28,029 bases of DNA, from positions 1-28,029 of the forward strand of contig CAAFTW010000034.1 of NCBI GenBank assembly GCA_900766045.1, written 5' to 3'. Each line of letters opens with the position of its first letter. Position 1 is the first letter of the stretch. A program made the position numbers and the translations under genes. Positions 7,808 to 16,358 of the stretch are shown here, in pieces. This DNA comes from Clostridia bacterium. GTDB lineage: Bacteria > Bacillota > Clostridia > Peptostreptococcales > Anaerovoracaceae. Under the pieces are notes generated by a model that was not told the origin of the DNA, did no database searches, and was given only the letters and a program-made list of their open reading frames with translations.

Positions 7808-8581
7808 ATGACCAGGGATATTGTACTGAGTGAGGATATCATTCTGAAGGAGATCATTGACATCGGGCAGGCCATGCTGGAGTGCGGCGCTGAAGTCAGC
7901 CGCTGCGAGGACAGTATGAAGCGTATGTGCCGGGCCTATAACGCGAGGCAGGCGGATCTGTTTATACTCACCTCTTGCATCATGGCGACGGTGCAGTGGC
8001 AGGACGGGCGGATGGTCACCCAGATTCGCATGGTAAAGACAGGAACGATGGATTTTGACAAGCTGGACTATCTCAATGACCTTTCCCGCTATGTCGTTAC
8101 GCACCGGCCGAATGAGGAGGAGCTGGCATCGCGGTTTCAGGATGTTATGAACAGAAAGTCCATGACCAAACCCGCATTTTATATTGGTTCAGTATTAATT
8201 GCTGCCGGATTCTGTGTGTTCTATGGAGGAGCGATGATTGATGCTCTGGCGGCAGGCGTCATCTCGCTGTTTGTCATGTACATCAGCAGGATCCTTCAGC
8301 GTCTGGAAGACAACGCATTCGTGAAAGATTTTGTGCTTTCATTTCTGGTGGGATTTTTTTCGGATCTGTCCCGCAGTCTGGGGCTGGTCACGCATCCGTC
8401 ATCGATTACGATCGGCTGCATCATGCTGCTGATCAGTGGCCTGGGCATAACCAACGGAATCCGCGATGTCCTTCACCGGGACATCATGTCCGGGTTTCTG
8501 CGAGTAACAAGCGCCTGCATGGGAGCTGCGGCGATCGCCTGCGGCATTATGCTGGCCATGATCATTTTCAGGAGGGTGTGA
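7808..8581 (+). CDS. threonine/serine exporter family protein, ThrE/YjjP-like half
   Basis: This is a membrane protein of 257 residues from the ATG at 7808. I chose that start because GGGGG sits 6 bases before it and the upstream ATG at 7739 lies inside the valS terminator. The soluble N-terminal part holds CGAEVSRCEDSM (26-37), matching the conserved GAE-xx-R-x-ED motif of the ThrE family. Five hydrophobic segments follow (about 122-140, 141-160, 172-190, 198-215, 230-254), with GLGITNGIRDVLHRDIMSG in a conserved loop. It likely pairs with the next gene, as YjjP does with YjjB, to export a small amino acid or organic acid; family members move threonine, serine or succinate. The substrate here is unknown. 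Confidence 0.85.
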   Translation: MTRDIVLSEDIILKEIIDIGQAMLECGAEVSRCEDSMKRMCRAYNARQADLFILTSCIMATVQWQDGRMVTQIRMVKTGTMDFDKLDYLNDLSRYVVTHRPNEEELASRFQDVMNRKSMTKPAFYIGSVLIAAGFCVFYGGAMIDALAAGVISLFVMYISRILQRLEDNAFVKDFVLSFLVGFFSDLSRSLGLVTHPSSITIGCIMLLISGLGITNGIRDVLHRDIMSGFLRVTSACMGAAAIACGIMLAMIIFRRV

Positions 8582-8582
8582 A

Positions 8583-9062
8583 ATGACTCTGAATTCCAGC
8601 ATAGCACTCCAGCTGATTTTCTGCACAGTCGGATGCATCGGGGTCGGCTTCTGGTATCACGTTAAAGGGAAACAGTTCATTTTCAATGCCGTGGGCGCGT
8701 TTTTAACCTGGGGTGTGGAAATCCTTGCTTATAACTTTACCCACAGCAATTTTATGGCAACTTTTCTGGCTGCAGTATTTGTAGCTGCGTTTGCGGAAGT
8801 TATGGCCAGAGCCTGCCGCGCACCATCCACGACCTTTTTAACGACGGGCGCATTTCCGCTGGTCCCGGGTGCGAGTCTCTATAATTCTATGTATAACGCC
8901 GTACAGGGGCATTTCACGATGGCCGCCTACAACCTGTTTCAGGTGATCGCCGTCGCCATGGCAATTGCGCTCGGTTTCATCGTATTCGGCATCCTGCGCA
9001 GATATATCCAGTTTGGAATGAAATATTACAGACATAAAAAACGTCTGCGGAAGCGGTTATAG
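8583..9062 (+). CDS. threonine/serine exporter family protein, YjjB-like half
   Basis: This is a 159-residue integral membrane protein with about four hydrophobic segments and a basic C-terminal tail. The loop TTGAFPLVPGASLYNSMY matches the PLVPG block of the YjjB/ThrE_2 family. It starts one base after the stop of the preceding exporter half, with GGAGGGTG before the ATG, so the two are translationally coupled and probably form one transporter. In actinobacterial ThrE the halves are fused; here they are separate. Confidence 0.85.
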   Translation: MTLNSSIALQLIFCTVGCIGVGFWYHVKGKQFIFNAVGAFLTWGVEILAYNFTHSNFMATFLAAVFVAAFAEVMARACRAPSTTFLTTGAFPLVPGASLYNSMYNAVQGHFTMAAYNLFQVIAVAMAIALGFIVFGILRRYIQFGMKYYRHKKRLRKRL

Positions 9063-9120
9063 GCTGCTGCAGATTTTTCGAGGCCGCTGCTCTGTGCATA
9101 ATGAGCATGGGGCGGCAGCC
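9062..9120 (+). other. alternative hairpins after the exporter genes
   Basis: GCCGCTGCTC (9083-9092) pairs with GAGCA and GCGGC (9103-9107, 9112-9116), with a 4-base bulge. The 3' arm can instead pair further out: GGCTGCTGC (9062-9070) with GCGGCAGCC (9112-9120). The two forms exclude each other in part. No T run follows, so it is not a standard terminator; it may be a 3' end structure. Confidence 0.4.
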
Positions 9121-9580
9121 TTGCGTGACAAGGGTGCGGGACACTATATTGTACTGATATTTGTACGATGTTGATTGAGTTTTGCTGATATCTATGAATA
9201 TTAGAGCATATGAATAATTTCTTATAAAATATGATTCAATCACAAAGAGATATTGACTGCGACTGTTAATTGAAGAAATATTGAAAAATATAATCGGATG
9301 TTAATTGAGGAAATCATTCGTGTTTGCCGGCCCTGCTGCCGACTATGAAAGTAGGTATTAGGTAAGAAAAGGAAATTTCGACCGATCTTCCTAAAATCAT
9401 ACTGCATACTTGGTACGATCAGCATTTTCGAAGGGCTTTTCCCAGAATCACCAGAAGGAATTGCTGGTTCACGGAAATAATGGCTTTTGAATTCTGCAGA
9501 AATGATGAATATCAATTTCCAGAACTTTGCGTCCTTGCCGGCTGTCTTTTGTCAGACGGTAGAACCGGACCTGTATTTTA
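9121..9580. other. AT-rich non-coding stretch before the glyA promoter
   Basis: I see no gene. The part from about 9150 to 9310 is much richer in A/T than its neighbours and contains two similar stretches, GTTAATTGAAGAAAT near 9264 and GTTAATTGAGGAAAT near 9300. A TATAAT at 9289-9294 has no clear target gene. Confidence 0.5.
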
Positions 9581-9589
9581 TGTTATAAT
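9581..9589 (+). promoter_or_regulatory. extended -10 promoter for glyA
   Basis: TGTTATAAT is a perfect extended -10 (TG, one base, TATAAT) about 83 bases before the glyA ATG. No good -35 lies at the usual distance, which is acceptable for extended -10 promoters. The predicted start near 9596 opens directly onto the hairpin at 9597-9615. Confidence 0.6.
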
Positions 9590-9596
9590 AACTATA

Positions 9597-9615
9597 CATA
9601 TGCCTCAGGCATGTG
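9597..9615 (+). promoter_or_regulatory. 5' leader hairpin of the glyA transcript
   Basis: CATATGCC and GGCATGTG pair over 8 bases (one G-T) around a TCA loop, at the predicted 5' end of the mRNA. A hairpin there could protect the message from 5'-end decay. I see no match to a riboswitch class. Confidence 0.4.
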
Positions 9616-9671
9616 CTTGTAAGCAAGAGGGGACCGTTTATTGTTGCATTGTATGGGAATGGAGGAACATT

Positions 9672-10928
9672 ATGTTTGACAGAAACGGAAAGGATGACAG
9701 CACTTACAACGTTGATAACTACACGTTTGTAAAGAAGCATTCACCGAAGGTAGGAGAGCTGATTCAGAAGGAGTATGAGCGTCAGCAGAATAATATCGAG
9801 CTGATTGCATCGGAAAACTACTGTTCTGAGGCGATTCTGGCCGCATGCGGCAGCTGCCTTTCCTGGAAGTATGCTGAGGGATATCCGACGAATCGTCATT
9901 CCGGAAATGAATCCCGTTACTATGGCGGAACCAAATATGTGGATGAACTGGAGGAGTACTGCTGTGACCAGTGGAGGAAGGTATTCAAGACGGATTATCA
10001 CGTCAATGTCCAGCCGCACAGCGGATCACAGGCCAATTTTGCGGCATATAAGTCGGTTCTGAAGCCGGGAGACACCATTCTGGCCATGAGCCTGGACAAC
10101 GGCGGCCACCTGTCCCACGGTTCATCCGTCAACTTCAGCGGAAAACTGTACAACTGCGTATTCTATGATGTTGATGAGAACGGAAGAATCGACATGGAGG
10201 ACGTCAAGAAGAAGGCGCGTCAGTACCGCCCGAATCTGATTCTTGCAGGTGCCAGCGCATATTCAAGAATCATTGATTTTAAGGCCTTCTCTGAGATCGC
10301 GAAGGAGTACGGCGCATACTTCATGGTCGACATGGCGCATATCGCCGGACTGATTGCTGCGGGCGAACATCCGACACCATTCGGCTATGCGGACCTCATC
10401 ACCACAACGACGCATAAGACTCTGAGAGGACCGCGCGGAGGCATGATTTTCTGCAAAAAGGAACTTGCCAAGAAGGTAGACAGCGCTGTATTCCCGTATG
10501 CTCAGGGCGGCCCGCTGATGCACATTATCGCCGGCAAGGCCATTTGTGCTGAGGAAGCTCAGACACCGGAGTATAAGGAATATATCCACCAGGTTGTCGT
10601 CAATTGCAAGGCGTTCTGCGATGAGTTCCTGAAGCTGGGATATAAGGTTGTTACGGGAGGAACAGATAATCACGTATTCCTGGTTGATCTGTCTGACCAT
10701 AAGTTTACCGGAAAAGACCTTCAGGACGCTCTGGATGAAGTAGGGATTACCCTGAATAAGAATGCGGTTCCTGGAGACAAGCGTTCGCCGAAGAAAACGA
10801 GCGGTGTCCGTGTCGGAACTGCGCCGATGACGACCAGAGGATTTAAAGAAGAGGATTTCCGGAAGACAGCCAGAAGAATCGATGAGGTTGTACGCCGTCT
10901 GGATAAGGAATTTGCGGAACAGGCATAG
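9672..10928 (+). CDS. glyA: serine hydroxymethyltransferase
   Basis: SHMT is a cytoplasmic PLP enzyme that converts serine and tetrahydrofolate to glycine and 5,10-methylene-tetrahydrofolate. Starting at 9672 gives 418 residues, the family's usual size, with GGAGG 6 bases upstream; the frame stays open for 64 more codons to 9480, but that extension is not SHMT-like. Motifs seen: IELIASENYCS near the N-terminus, YAEGYPTNRHSGN, PHSGSQAN, DMAHIAGLI, and TTTTHKTLRGPRGG with the PLP lysine at Lys249. It has its own promoter. plsX follows after 64 bases without a clear terminator, so read-through into the lipid genes is likely. Confidence 0.96.
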   Translation: MFDRNGKDDSTYNVDNYTFVKKHSPKVGELIQKEYERQQNNIELIASENYCSEAILAACGSCLSWKYAEGYPTNRHSGNESRYYGGTKYVDELEEYCCDQWRKVFKTDYHVNVQPHSGSQANFAAYKSVLKPGDTILAMSLDNGGHLSHGSSVNFSGKLYNCVFYDVDENGRIDMEDVKKKARQYRPNLILAGASAYSRIIDFKAFSEIAKEYGAYFMVDMAHIAGLIAAGEHPTPFGYADLITTTTHKTLRGPRGGMIFCKKELAKKVDSAVFPYAQGGPLMHIIAGKAICAEEAQTPEYKEYIHQVVVNCKAFCDEFLKLGYKVVTGGTDNHVFLVDLSDHKFTGKDLQDALDEVGITLNKNAVPGDKRSPKKTSGVRVGTAPMTTRGFKEEDFRKTARRIDEVVRRLDKEFAEQA

Positions 10929-10992
10929 CGGAAAAACCGGATTATACCGCCGTAGATGGCGGAAACTGGAAATGTAAAGGAAGATCACATAT

Positions 10993-12033
10993 ATGAGGAT
11001 AATATTAGATGGAATGGGTGGCGACCACGCGCCGGATGCGATTGTTGAAGGCGCGGTGCAGGCTGTCGGAATGCTGAAGGAAAGTGATGAAATCTGCATC
11101 ACAGGTCCGGAAGCGCTGATTCGCGAGAAACTCAGAAAATACGGATACCGCGGACGCAGAATTACAATCTGCGACGCGAAGGAAGTCATCACCAATGAAG
11201 AGGCGCCGGTTATGGCCGTGCGCAGGAAAAAGGACTCTTCTATCGTGAAGGGCCTGAACCTGGTGAAAAACGGAGAAGGAGACGTGTTTATTTCTGCTGG
11301 AAGCACAGGTGCGCTTCTTGCCGGAGGACTTTTTATCCTGGGCAGAGTGAAGGGAATTGACCGTCCGACACTGGCAACCATCTATCCGGTTCTGAGCAGC
11401 AGCCAGCCGTCCCTTCTGACTGACGCCGGAGCGAATGCGGAATGCAGGCCGAGAAACCTGTTTGAATTCGGCGTTATGGGCAGCATTTACATGGAAAAGG
11501 TTATGAAGCGCCATAATCCGACCGTCGGCCTGGTAAATCTGGGTACGGAGAAAGAAAAAGGCACGACACTGACCAAGGAAGCCCATGAGCTGCTCGCCAA
11601 CAGTGATCTGAATTTCATTGGAAATATTGAGACAAGAGAACTGCAGAATGCCGTCTGTGATGTTATCGTTACGGACGGATTTACCGGAAATGCATGCATC
11701 AAGCTGACAGAGGGCCTTGGTCTTACTATGCTGCAGGTGGCAAAGAACATGTTCATGAGCAGTCCGAAGACCAAGATCGCGGCGCTGATGATGAAAGATC
11801 AGCTGTCTGGCCTGAAGAAACAGCTGGACTATAAGGAGTACGGCGGTGCACCGATTCTGGGACTGAAGAAGGCTCTGCTGAAGATGCATGGTTCTTCAGA
11901 TGCTCTGGCTGTCCGCCAGACGATTCTGAAGGCAGTGCCGTATGTCGAGGAAGGGGTGGTGGAAACCATCGCCGAGGCCCTGGGCAGCCGCGCTGATGCT
12001 ATCCGGGAAGAAGAACAGAAAGTAAGGCAGTAA
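10993..12033 (+). CDS. plsX: phosphate acyltransferase PlsX
   Basis: PlsX makes acyl-phosphate from acyl-ACP, the acyl donor that PlsY uses to start phospholipid synthesis. The 346 residues begin with the family signature MRIILDGMGGDHAPDA and include EEAPVMAVRRKKDSS, SAGSTGALLAGG and GFTGNACIKLTEG. It acts at the inner face of the membrane. AAAGGAAG about 8 bases upstream fits the ATG. PlsY and GpsA, which complete lysophosphatidic acid synthesis, lie downstream in the same block. acpP, often next to plsX, is missing; instead rnc follows after a strong hairpin. No FapR site was recognised. Confidence 0.96.
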   Translation: MRIILDGMGGDHAPDAIVEGAVQAVGMLKESDEICITGPEALIREKLRKYGYRGRRITICDAKEVITNEEAPVMAVRRKKDSSIVKGLNLVKNGEGDVFISAGSTGALLAGGLFILGRVKGIDRPTLATIYPVLSSSQPSLLTDAGANAECRPRNLFEFGVMGSIYMEKVMKRHNPTVGLVNLGTEKEKGTTLTKEAHELLANSDLNFIGNIETRELQNAVCDVIVTDGFTGNACIKLTEGLGLTMLQVAKNMFMSSPKTKIAALMMKDQLSGLKKQLDYKEYGGAPILGLKKALLKMHGSSDALAVRQTILKAVPYVEEGVVETIAEALGSRADAIREEEQKVRQ

Positions 12034-12040
12034 GGACAGA

Positions 12041-12073
12041 CCGGCCGGCATCTGCCGGCCGGAATTCTGTTTT
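12041..12073 (+). terminator. GC-rich hairpin, terminator or attenuator, between plsX and rnc
   Basis: CCGGCCGGCA (12041-12050) and TGCCGGCCGG (12053-12062) are perfectly complementary. The outer ACAGA/TCTGT can extend the helix across a 3-base bulge, and a short T run (12070-12073) follows. It looks like a terminator but sits inside a co-directional block with no clear promoter after it, so partial read-through or RNA processing is likely. Confidence 0.6.
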
Positions 12074-12088
12074 CACAGGAGGCAAAAT

Positions 12089-12790
12089 TTGAACGAGCAA
12101 GAATTTGAACAGATTCTGCAATATAAGTATCATGATATCCGGCTGCTGAAGCGCGCGCTGACGCACAGCTCCTGGTGTAAGGAGCATCACCGTCCGCCAA
12201 TGGAGTGTAATGAGCGGCTGGAATTTTTAGGCGATGCCTTTTTGGATGCCATTATCGGGACCGAGCTGTTTACCAGGCTTGATCATTCGAATGAAGGAAA
12301 ACTGACAAAACTCAGAGCCCTGGTGGTATGCGAAAAAGCACTGGCAGAAGTGGGCAGAAAACTGAATATCGGAGAATATCTGTATCTGGGACACGGGGAA
12401 GAAATTACCGGAGGAAGAAACCGGGAATCCATTATCGCGGATGCGGTGGAAGCCGTGATCGCGTCAGTATTCTTAGACAGCGATTACGAGCATGTCCGGG
12501 ATTTTGTTCTTCGGGAGTTCCGTCCGCTGGTTGATCTGGCTCTGGAAGGAAAACTGTACTCCGACTATAAGACACAGGTGCAGGAAATTCTCCAGAAAAA
12601 AGGAACAGAGCCGGAAATCAGATACGTTCTGGACCGGGAGACCGGACCGGATCATGATAAGACGTTCTATGTCCACATGCTCTGCAACGGACAGAAAATG
12701 GGGTCCGGAAGCGGAAAAAGCAAGAAAGAAGCGGAGCAGAACGCCGCGAAGGCGTCTCTTGAGGAGGGTTACGTAGAAAATGTACTTTAA
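12089..12790 (+). CDS. rnc: ribonuclease III
   Basis: RNase III cleaves double-stranded RNA, including rRNA precursors and structured mRNA leaders. The 233 residues contain the catalytic signature NERLEFLGDAFLD (about 42-54), ESIIADAVEAVIASVFLD with the second acidic cluster, and a C-terminal double-stranded RNA binding domain (DYKTQVQEILQ onward, ending in GSGKSKKEAEQNAAKASLE). The start codon is TTG, chosen because AGGAGG lies 6 bases upstream and no ATG fits. The end overlaps smc by 11 bases. A perfect stem sits just before the gene, which is of interest because RNase III of some bacteria cuts its own leader. Confidence 0.95.
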   Translation: MNEQEFEQILQYKYHDIRLLKRALTHSSWCKEHHRPPMECNERLEFLGDAFLDAIIGTELFTRLDHSNEGKLTKLRALVVCEKALAEVGRKLNIGEYLYLGHGEEITGGRNRESIIADAVEAVIASVFLDSDYEHVRDFVLREFRPLVDLALEGKLYSDYKTQVQEILQKKGTEPEIRYVLDRETGPDHDKTFYVHMLCNGQKMGSGSGKSKKEAEQNAAKASLEEGYVENVL

Positions 12791-15700
12791 GAGATTGGAA
12801 ATTCACGGATTTAAGTCTTTTGCCGATCCGTCCGTGATTGATTTTAATGAGGGCATCACAGCAATTGTTGGTCCGAACGGAAGCGGAAAGAGCAATATCA
12901 GCGACGCGATCCGCTGGGTTCTCGGTGAGCAGAGTGCCAAAGAACTCCGCGGCGGAAAGATGGAGGAAGTCATCTTTAACGGAACGGAGAACCGCCGTGC
13001 AAAGGGAATGGCAGAGGTTACTCTGGTAATTGATAACAGCGATCAGAAGCTGAATATCGATTACAATGAAGTCGCAGTCACCCGCCGGATGTTCCGGAGC
13101 GGAGAGAGCGAGTATCTGATCAATAACCATGTCTGCCGTCTCAAGGATATCCGGAATCTTTTTGTGGATACAGGAATCGGCGTAGATGGTTATTCGATTA
13201 TCGGTCAGGGAAAAATTGCGGATATTATCAGCGACAAGCCGGCAAGCAGAAGAAAAATTTTTGAGGAGTCTGCCGGCATCGTGGCCTATAAGAACCGGAA
13301 AGCAGAAGCAGAGAAGAAGCTGGAAGAAACCAAAATCAATCTGGACAGAATCGATGACATCGTACAGGAGCTGGAAGGAAGAATCACCGGGCTCCGTACA
13401 GAAAGTCAGAAAGCAAAACAGTACCAGGAGCTGAAGAAGCAGTACAGAGAACTGTCGGTAAATATCATTCTGAAAAACATTAAGGATGATATGGAGAATG
13501 CCGAACAGTATAAAACGGAGTCTTCTGATCTGGCCGGAAAAATCAATTTTACAGAGGATAACCTGAAGAAAATCAATACGGACGCGCTTGCTCTGGAAAA
13601 TAAAGAAGGAAGGCTGATCCGTCAGGAGGAAGACGCGCATAAGAAGATCCCTGAGATTGTAGAGGCAATCGGAAATTTTGAGCGGGAGCGTCAGCTGCGT
13701 CAGGAACGTAAGCAGAATATGGAAAAAGAGGAGTCCCGGATTCAGGATGAACTGAGTTCTGTGACCCGCCGCGTGGATGAAAAGCGCATTGAGGTTGAAG
13801 AAAGCCGCGGGAAGATTGCGGAACTGAATGCCAGAACCCGCATGGCATCCAATGCTCTGGATGAAAAGAAAAATGCGTGTGATCAGCTGAGCAGAAAGCG
13901 CAGAAGAGGTTCCAGTGTAAAGGATCTGACCAGCCAGCTCTATGATCTTCACAGCATGGCCGCTTCCAAGAAAAGCGAATCGAAAAGTGTAGAAAGCTAT
14001 AAATCCACGCTGGAGAAGAGAAAACGCCAGCTGAACAGTGATTCTGAGGCTCTGCTTCATACGAAACAGATGTATGAAAACAAGCAGAAAGAGATCGAGA
14101 CCAGTGAACGATATGCGCAGAATGAGAGGCAGCGACTGGAGAAAGAACTGAGCGAAGCAGAAAAGCAGCAGATCAGTCTGAATCAGCAGAAATCTGATCT
14201 GGAATCTCAGCTCAGCCGTCTGCAGATCCGCATCAGCGAGATGACATCCCGCCAGAAAACCATTGAAGAGATGGAGCACAGCTATGAGGGATACAGCTAT
14301 GCAGTAAGATACATCATGCAGTCCGGACTGATCGGTGTAGAGGGAGTTGCAGGAGATCTGATCGATGTTCCGGACGGGATGGAGACAGCCATTGAAACAG
14401 CGCTGGGTTCTGCTAAACAGAACATCATCATCCGGGATGAAGAGTGTGCCAAGCGTGCCGTCAATGTCCTGAAACATAATAAAGCAGGACGTCTGACCTT
14501 CCTTCCGGTCAGCACGATTGAGGGAAAGAACGCCCAGGTGCCGGAAAGAATCGCCCAGGATGCGGGATTTATGGGACTGGCTGTGGATCTGGTCAAGTTC
14601 AGAGAACGCTACCGCAGTATTTTCCGCTATCTTCTGGGACGTGTCGCAGTCGTCGATAATCTGGATGCTGCCATCCGTCTGTCAAAGATCAGAGGAACAG
14701 GACTCCGTTATGTCACACTGGATGGAGAAGTCATCAATGCGGGCGGAGCGATTACAGGCGGTGTATACCGCCGTAAGACCGCTAATGTAGTCGGCAGAAA
14801 AAATGAGATTGCCCGTCTTCAGAATGACATTGAGCAGTCTCAGGATGAAATGAACCGTCAGCGCAGCAGCAGCGAGTCCGTGGAAAATGCGCTGAAGTCT
14901 ATCGAGAAACAGATTCACCAGATCAGAGAAGAACAGAGGGAAAACGACATTCGTCTGACTGCTGTCGCTCCACGTCTGAAGTCGATCCGTGATGAGATCC
15001 GGAAAGCGGATGAACAGATTAAGAAGAATGATCTGGAGGTGGAGAACGCGGATAAGGAACTTCGCGAATCCGACGAGATGGCAAGAAATCTGCTGAATGA
15101 GAGTAAAGATGCGGAACAGCAGATTGTTCAGATGGAACATGATCTGGAAAAGGTAAAGGAAGAAGAAACGGAACTGCAGACTGCGCTGCAGCAGGCAAAA
15201 GAAGAAGTTTCCCAGCAGCGCATTGAATACGACCGCTGGAACGCAAAACTGGAGTCGGAGAAGTCCATCGCTTCTCACGGCGAAAAGGAACTGAATGAGC
15301 TGATCCGCCAGCAGCAGAAGAAAGAAGCACAGGCTGATAAACTGGCCAGAGAAAAGAGCCATATGTCTTACGGAACGGCAGATGATGACGCTGTGCTGAT
15401 CCGTCTGCAGCAGGAAAAGCAGACCGCAGAAGAGCTGATTTCCCAGAGCAGAGACGAAAGGAAAGAACTCTCCAGACAGAAAGACAGTCTGGAAGATCAG
15501 AAAAATCAGCTGAGAAAAGAATCGGCCGCATACCGTGACCAGAAATATCAGCTGGAAATCAAAGCCGCAAAGAATGAGACACAGCTTGAACATCTGAAAG
15601 ACCGCCTGTTTAATGATTTTGAGCTGTCTTATGCGCAGGCACTGGATATGAAATGGGACGGCTTCGTCCTGAACGGCGCCGTGAAGATGAGCAATGAGCT

Positions 15701-16337
15701 GAAGGAAGATATCCGGAAGCTCGGTGAAGTCAACGTCGGCGCAATCGATGAATACGAGAAGGTCAGCGAGCGTTATAAATTCCTGACCGACCAGCAGAGC
15801 GACGTCCAGAATGCGGCTTCTGAACTGCAGATGATCATTGAAGATATGGATCACAAGATTATTCATCAGTTTACCAGTACCTTCCAGTCTATTCGGAAGA
15901 ACTTTACCCGGATTTTCAAGGAACTGTTCGGCGGCGGAGATGCGGAGCTGATTTTGGAAGATGGGAAACATCCGATGGAGTCCGGTATCCAGATTATTTC
16001 CAGACCGCCGGGAAAGAAGCTGCAGAACATCAACCTTCTGTCCGGAGGAGAGAAGACGATGACGGCCCTGGCCCTGATGTTTGCGGTACTCTGCGTCAAG
16101 CCGACCCCGTTCTGCATTCTGGATGAGGTTGAAGCGGCGCTGGATGAAGCCAATATTGCAAGATTTGCTGAGTATCTGAAGAATTTCCATCAGACTCAGT
16201 TCGCACTGATCACCCATCAGAAAGCGACCATGGAGCATGCTGATTCTCTGTATGGAGTTACTATGGCTGAGGAAGGTGTTTCCAAGGTCATCAGCCTGAA
16301 GCTTGGAGAATATGATCCGGATGACTTTACAGAATAA
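12780..16337 (+). CDS. smc: chromosome segregation protein SMC
   Basis: SMC is the ATPase of the bacterial condensin; with ScpA and ScpB it compacts and separates chromosomes. The 1185 residues have normal SMC layout: Walker A GPNGSGKS (31-38), a first long coiled coil (about 165-500), a hinge (about 510-660), a second coiled coil to about 1000, the ABC signature LSGGEK (1087-1092), and Walker B ending CILDEVEAALDEAN with Asp1115/Glu1116. GGAGGG precedes the ATG inside rnc, and the 11-base overlap implies coupled translation. ftsY follows after 21 bases. The rnc-smc-ftsY order is standard for Firmicutes. Confidence 0.97.
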   Translation: MYFKRLEIHGFKSFADPSVIDFNEGITAIVGPNGSGKSNISDAIRWVLGEQSAKELRGGKMEEVIFNGTENRRAKGMAEVTLVIDNSDQKLNIDYNEVAVTRRMFRSGESEYLINNHVCRLKDIRNLFVDTGIGVDGYSIIGQGKIADIISDKPASRRKIFEESAGIVAYKNRKAEAEKKLEETKINLDRIDDIVQELEGRITGLRTESQKAKQYQELKKQYRELSVNIILKNIKDDMENAEQYKTESSDLAGKINFTEDNLKKINTDALALENKEGRLIRQEEDAHKKIPEIVEAIGNFERERQLRQERKQNMEKEESRIQDELSSVTRRVDEKRIEVEESRGKIAELNARTRMASNALDEKKNACDQLSRKRRRGSSVKDLTSQLYDLHSMAASKKSESKSVESYKSTLEKRKRQLNSDSEALLHTKQMYENKQKEIETSERYAQNERQRLEKELSEAEKQQISLNQQKSDLESQLSRLQIRISEMTSRQKTIEEMEHSYEGYSYAVRYIMQSGLIGVEGVAGDLIDVPDGMETAIETALGSAKQNIIIRDEECAKRAVNVLKHNKAGRLTFLPVSTIEGKNAQVPERIAQDAGFMGLAVDLVKFRERYRSIFRYLLGRVAVVDNLDAAIRLSKIRGTGLRYVTLDGEVINAGGAITGGVYRRKTANVVGRKNEIARLQNDIEQSQDEMNRQRSSSESVENALKSIEKQIHQIREEQRENDIRLTAVAPRLKSIRDEIRKADEQIKKNDLEVENADKELRESDEMARNLLNESKDAEQQIVQMEHDLEKVKEEETELQTALQQAKEEVSQQRIEYDRWNAKLESEKSIASHGEKELNELIRQQQKKEAQADKLAREKSHMSYGTADDDAVLIRLQQEKQTAEELISQSRDERKELSRQKDSLEDQKNQLRKESAAYRDQKYQLEIKAAKNETQLEHLKDRLFNDFELSYAQALDMKWDGFVLNGAVKMSNELKEDIRKLGEVNVGAIDEYEKVSERYKFLTDQQSDVQNAASELQMIIEDMDHKIIHQFTSTFQSIRKNFTRIFKELFGGGDAELILEDGKHPMESGIQIISRPPGKKLQNINLLSGGEKTMTALALMFAVLCVKPTPFCILDEVEAALDEANIARFAEYLKNFHQTQFALITHQKATMEHADSLYGVTMAEEGVSKVISLKLGEYDPDDFTE

Positions 16338-16358
16338 GAGGAGGGACTGGCAGAAGAT

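Noticed and set aside
9545..9575. A possible fourth copy of the repeat's first hairpin (TGTCT, spacer, CAGACG)
   Set aside because: Only the first short stem matches; the downstream helices and tail are missing, so chance is likely.
12618..14477. A 619-codon open frame on the minus strand opposite rnc and smc
   Set aside because: It is a shadow of the smc codon pattern, Leu/Phe/Ile rich without domains, and has no ribosome site; smc on the plus strand is unmistakable. The same holds for 14682-16238 minus and 21213-22472 minus.
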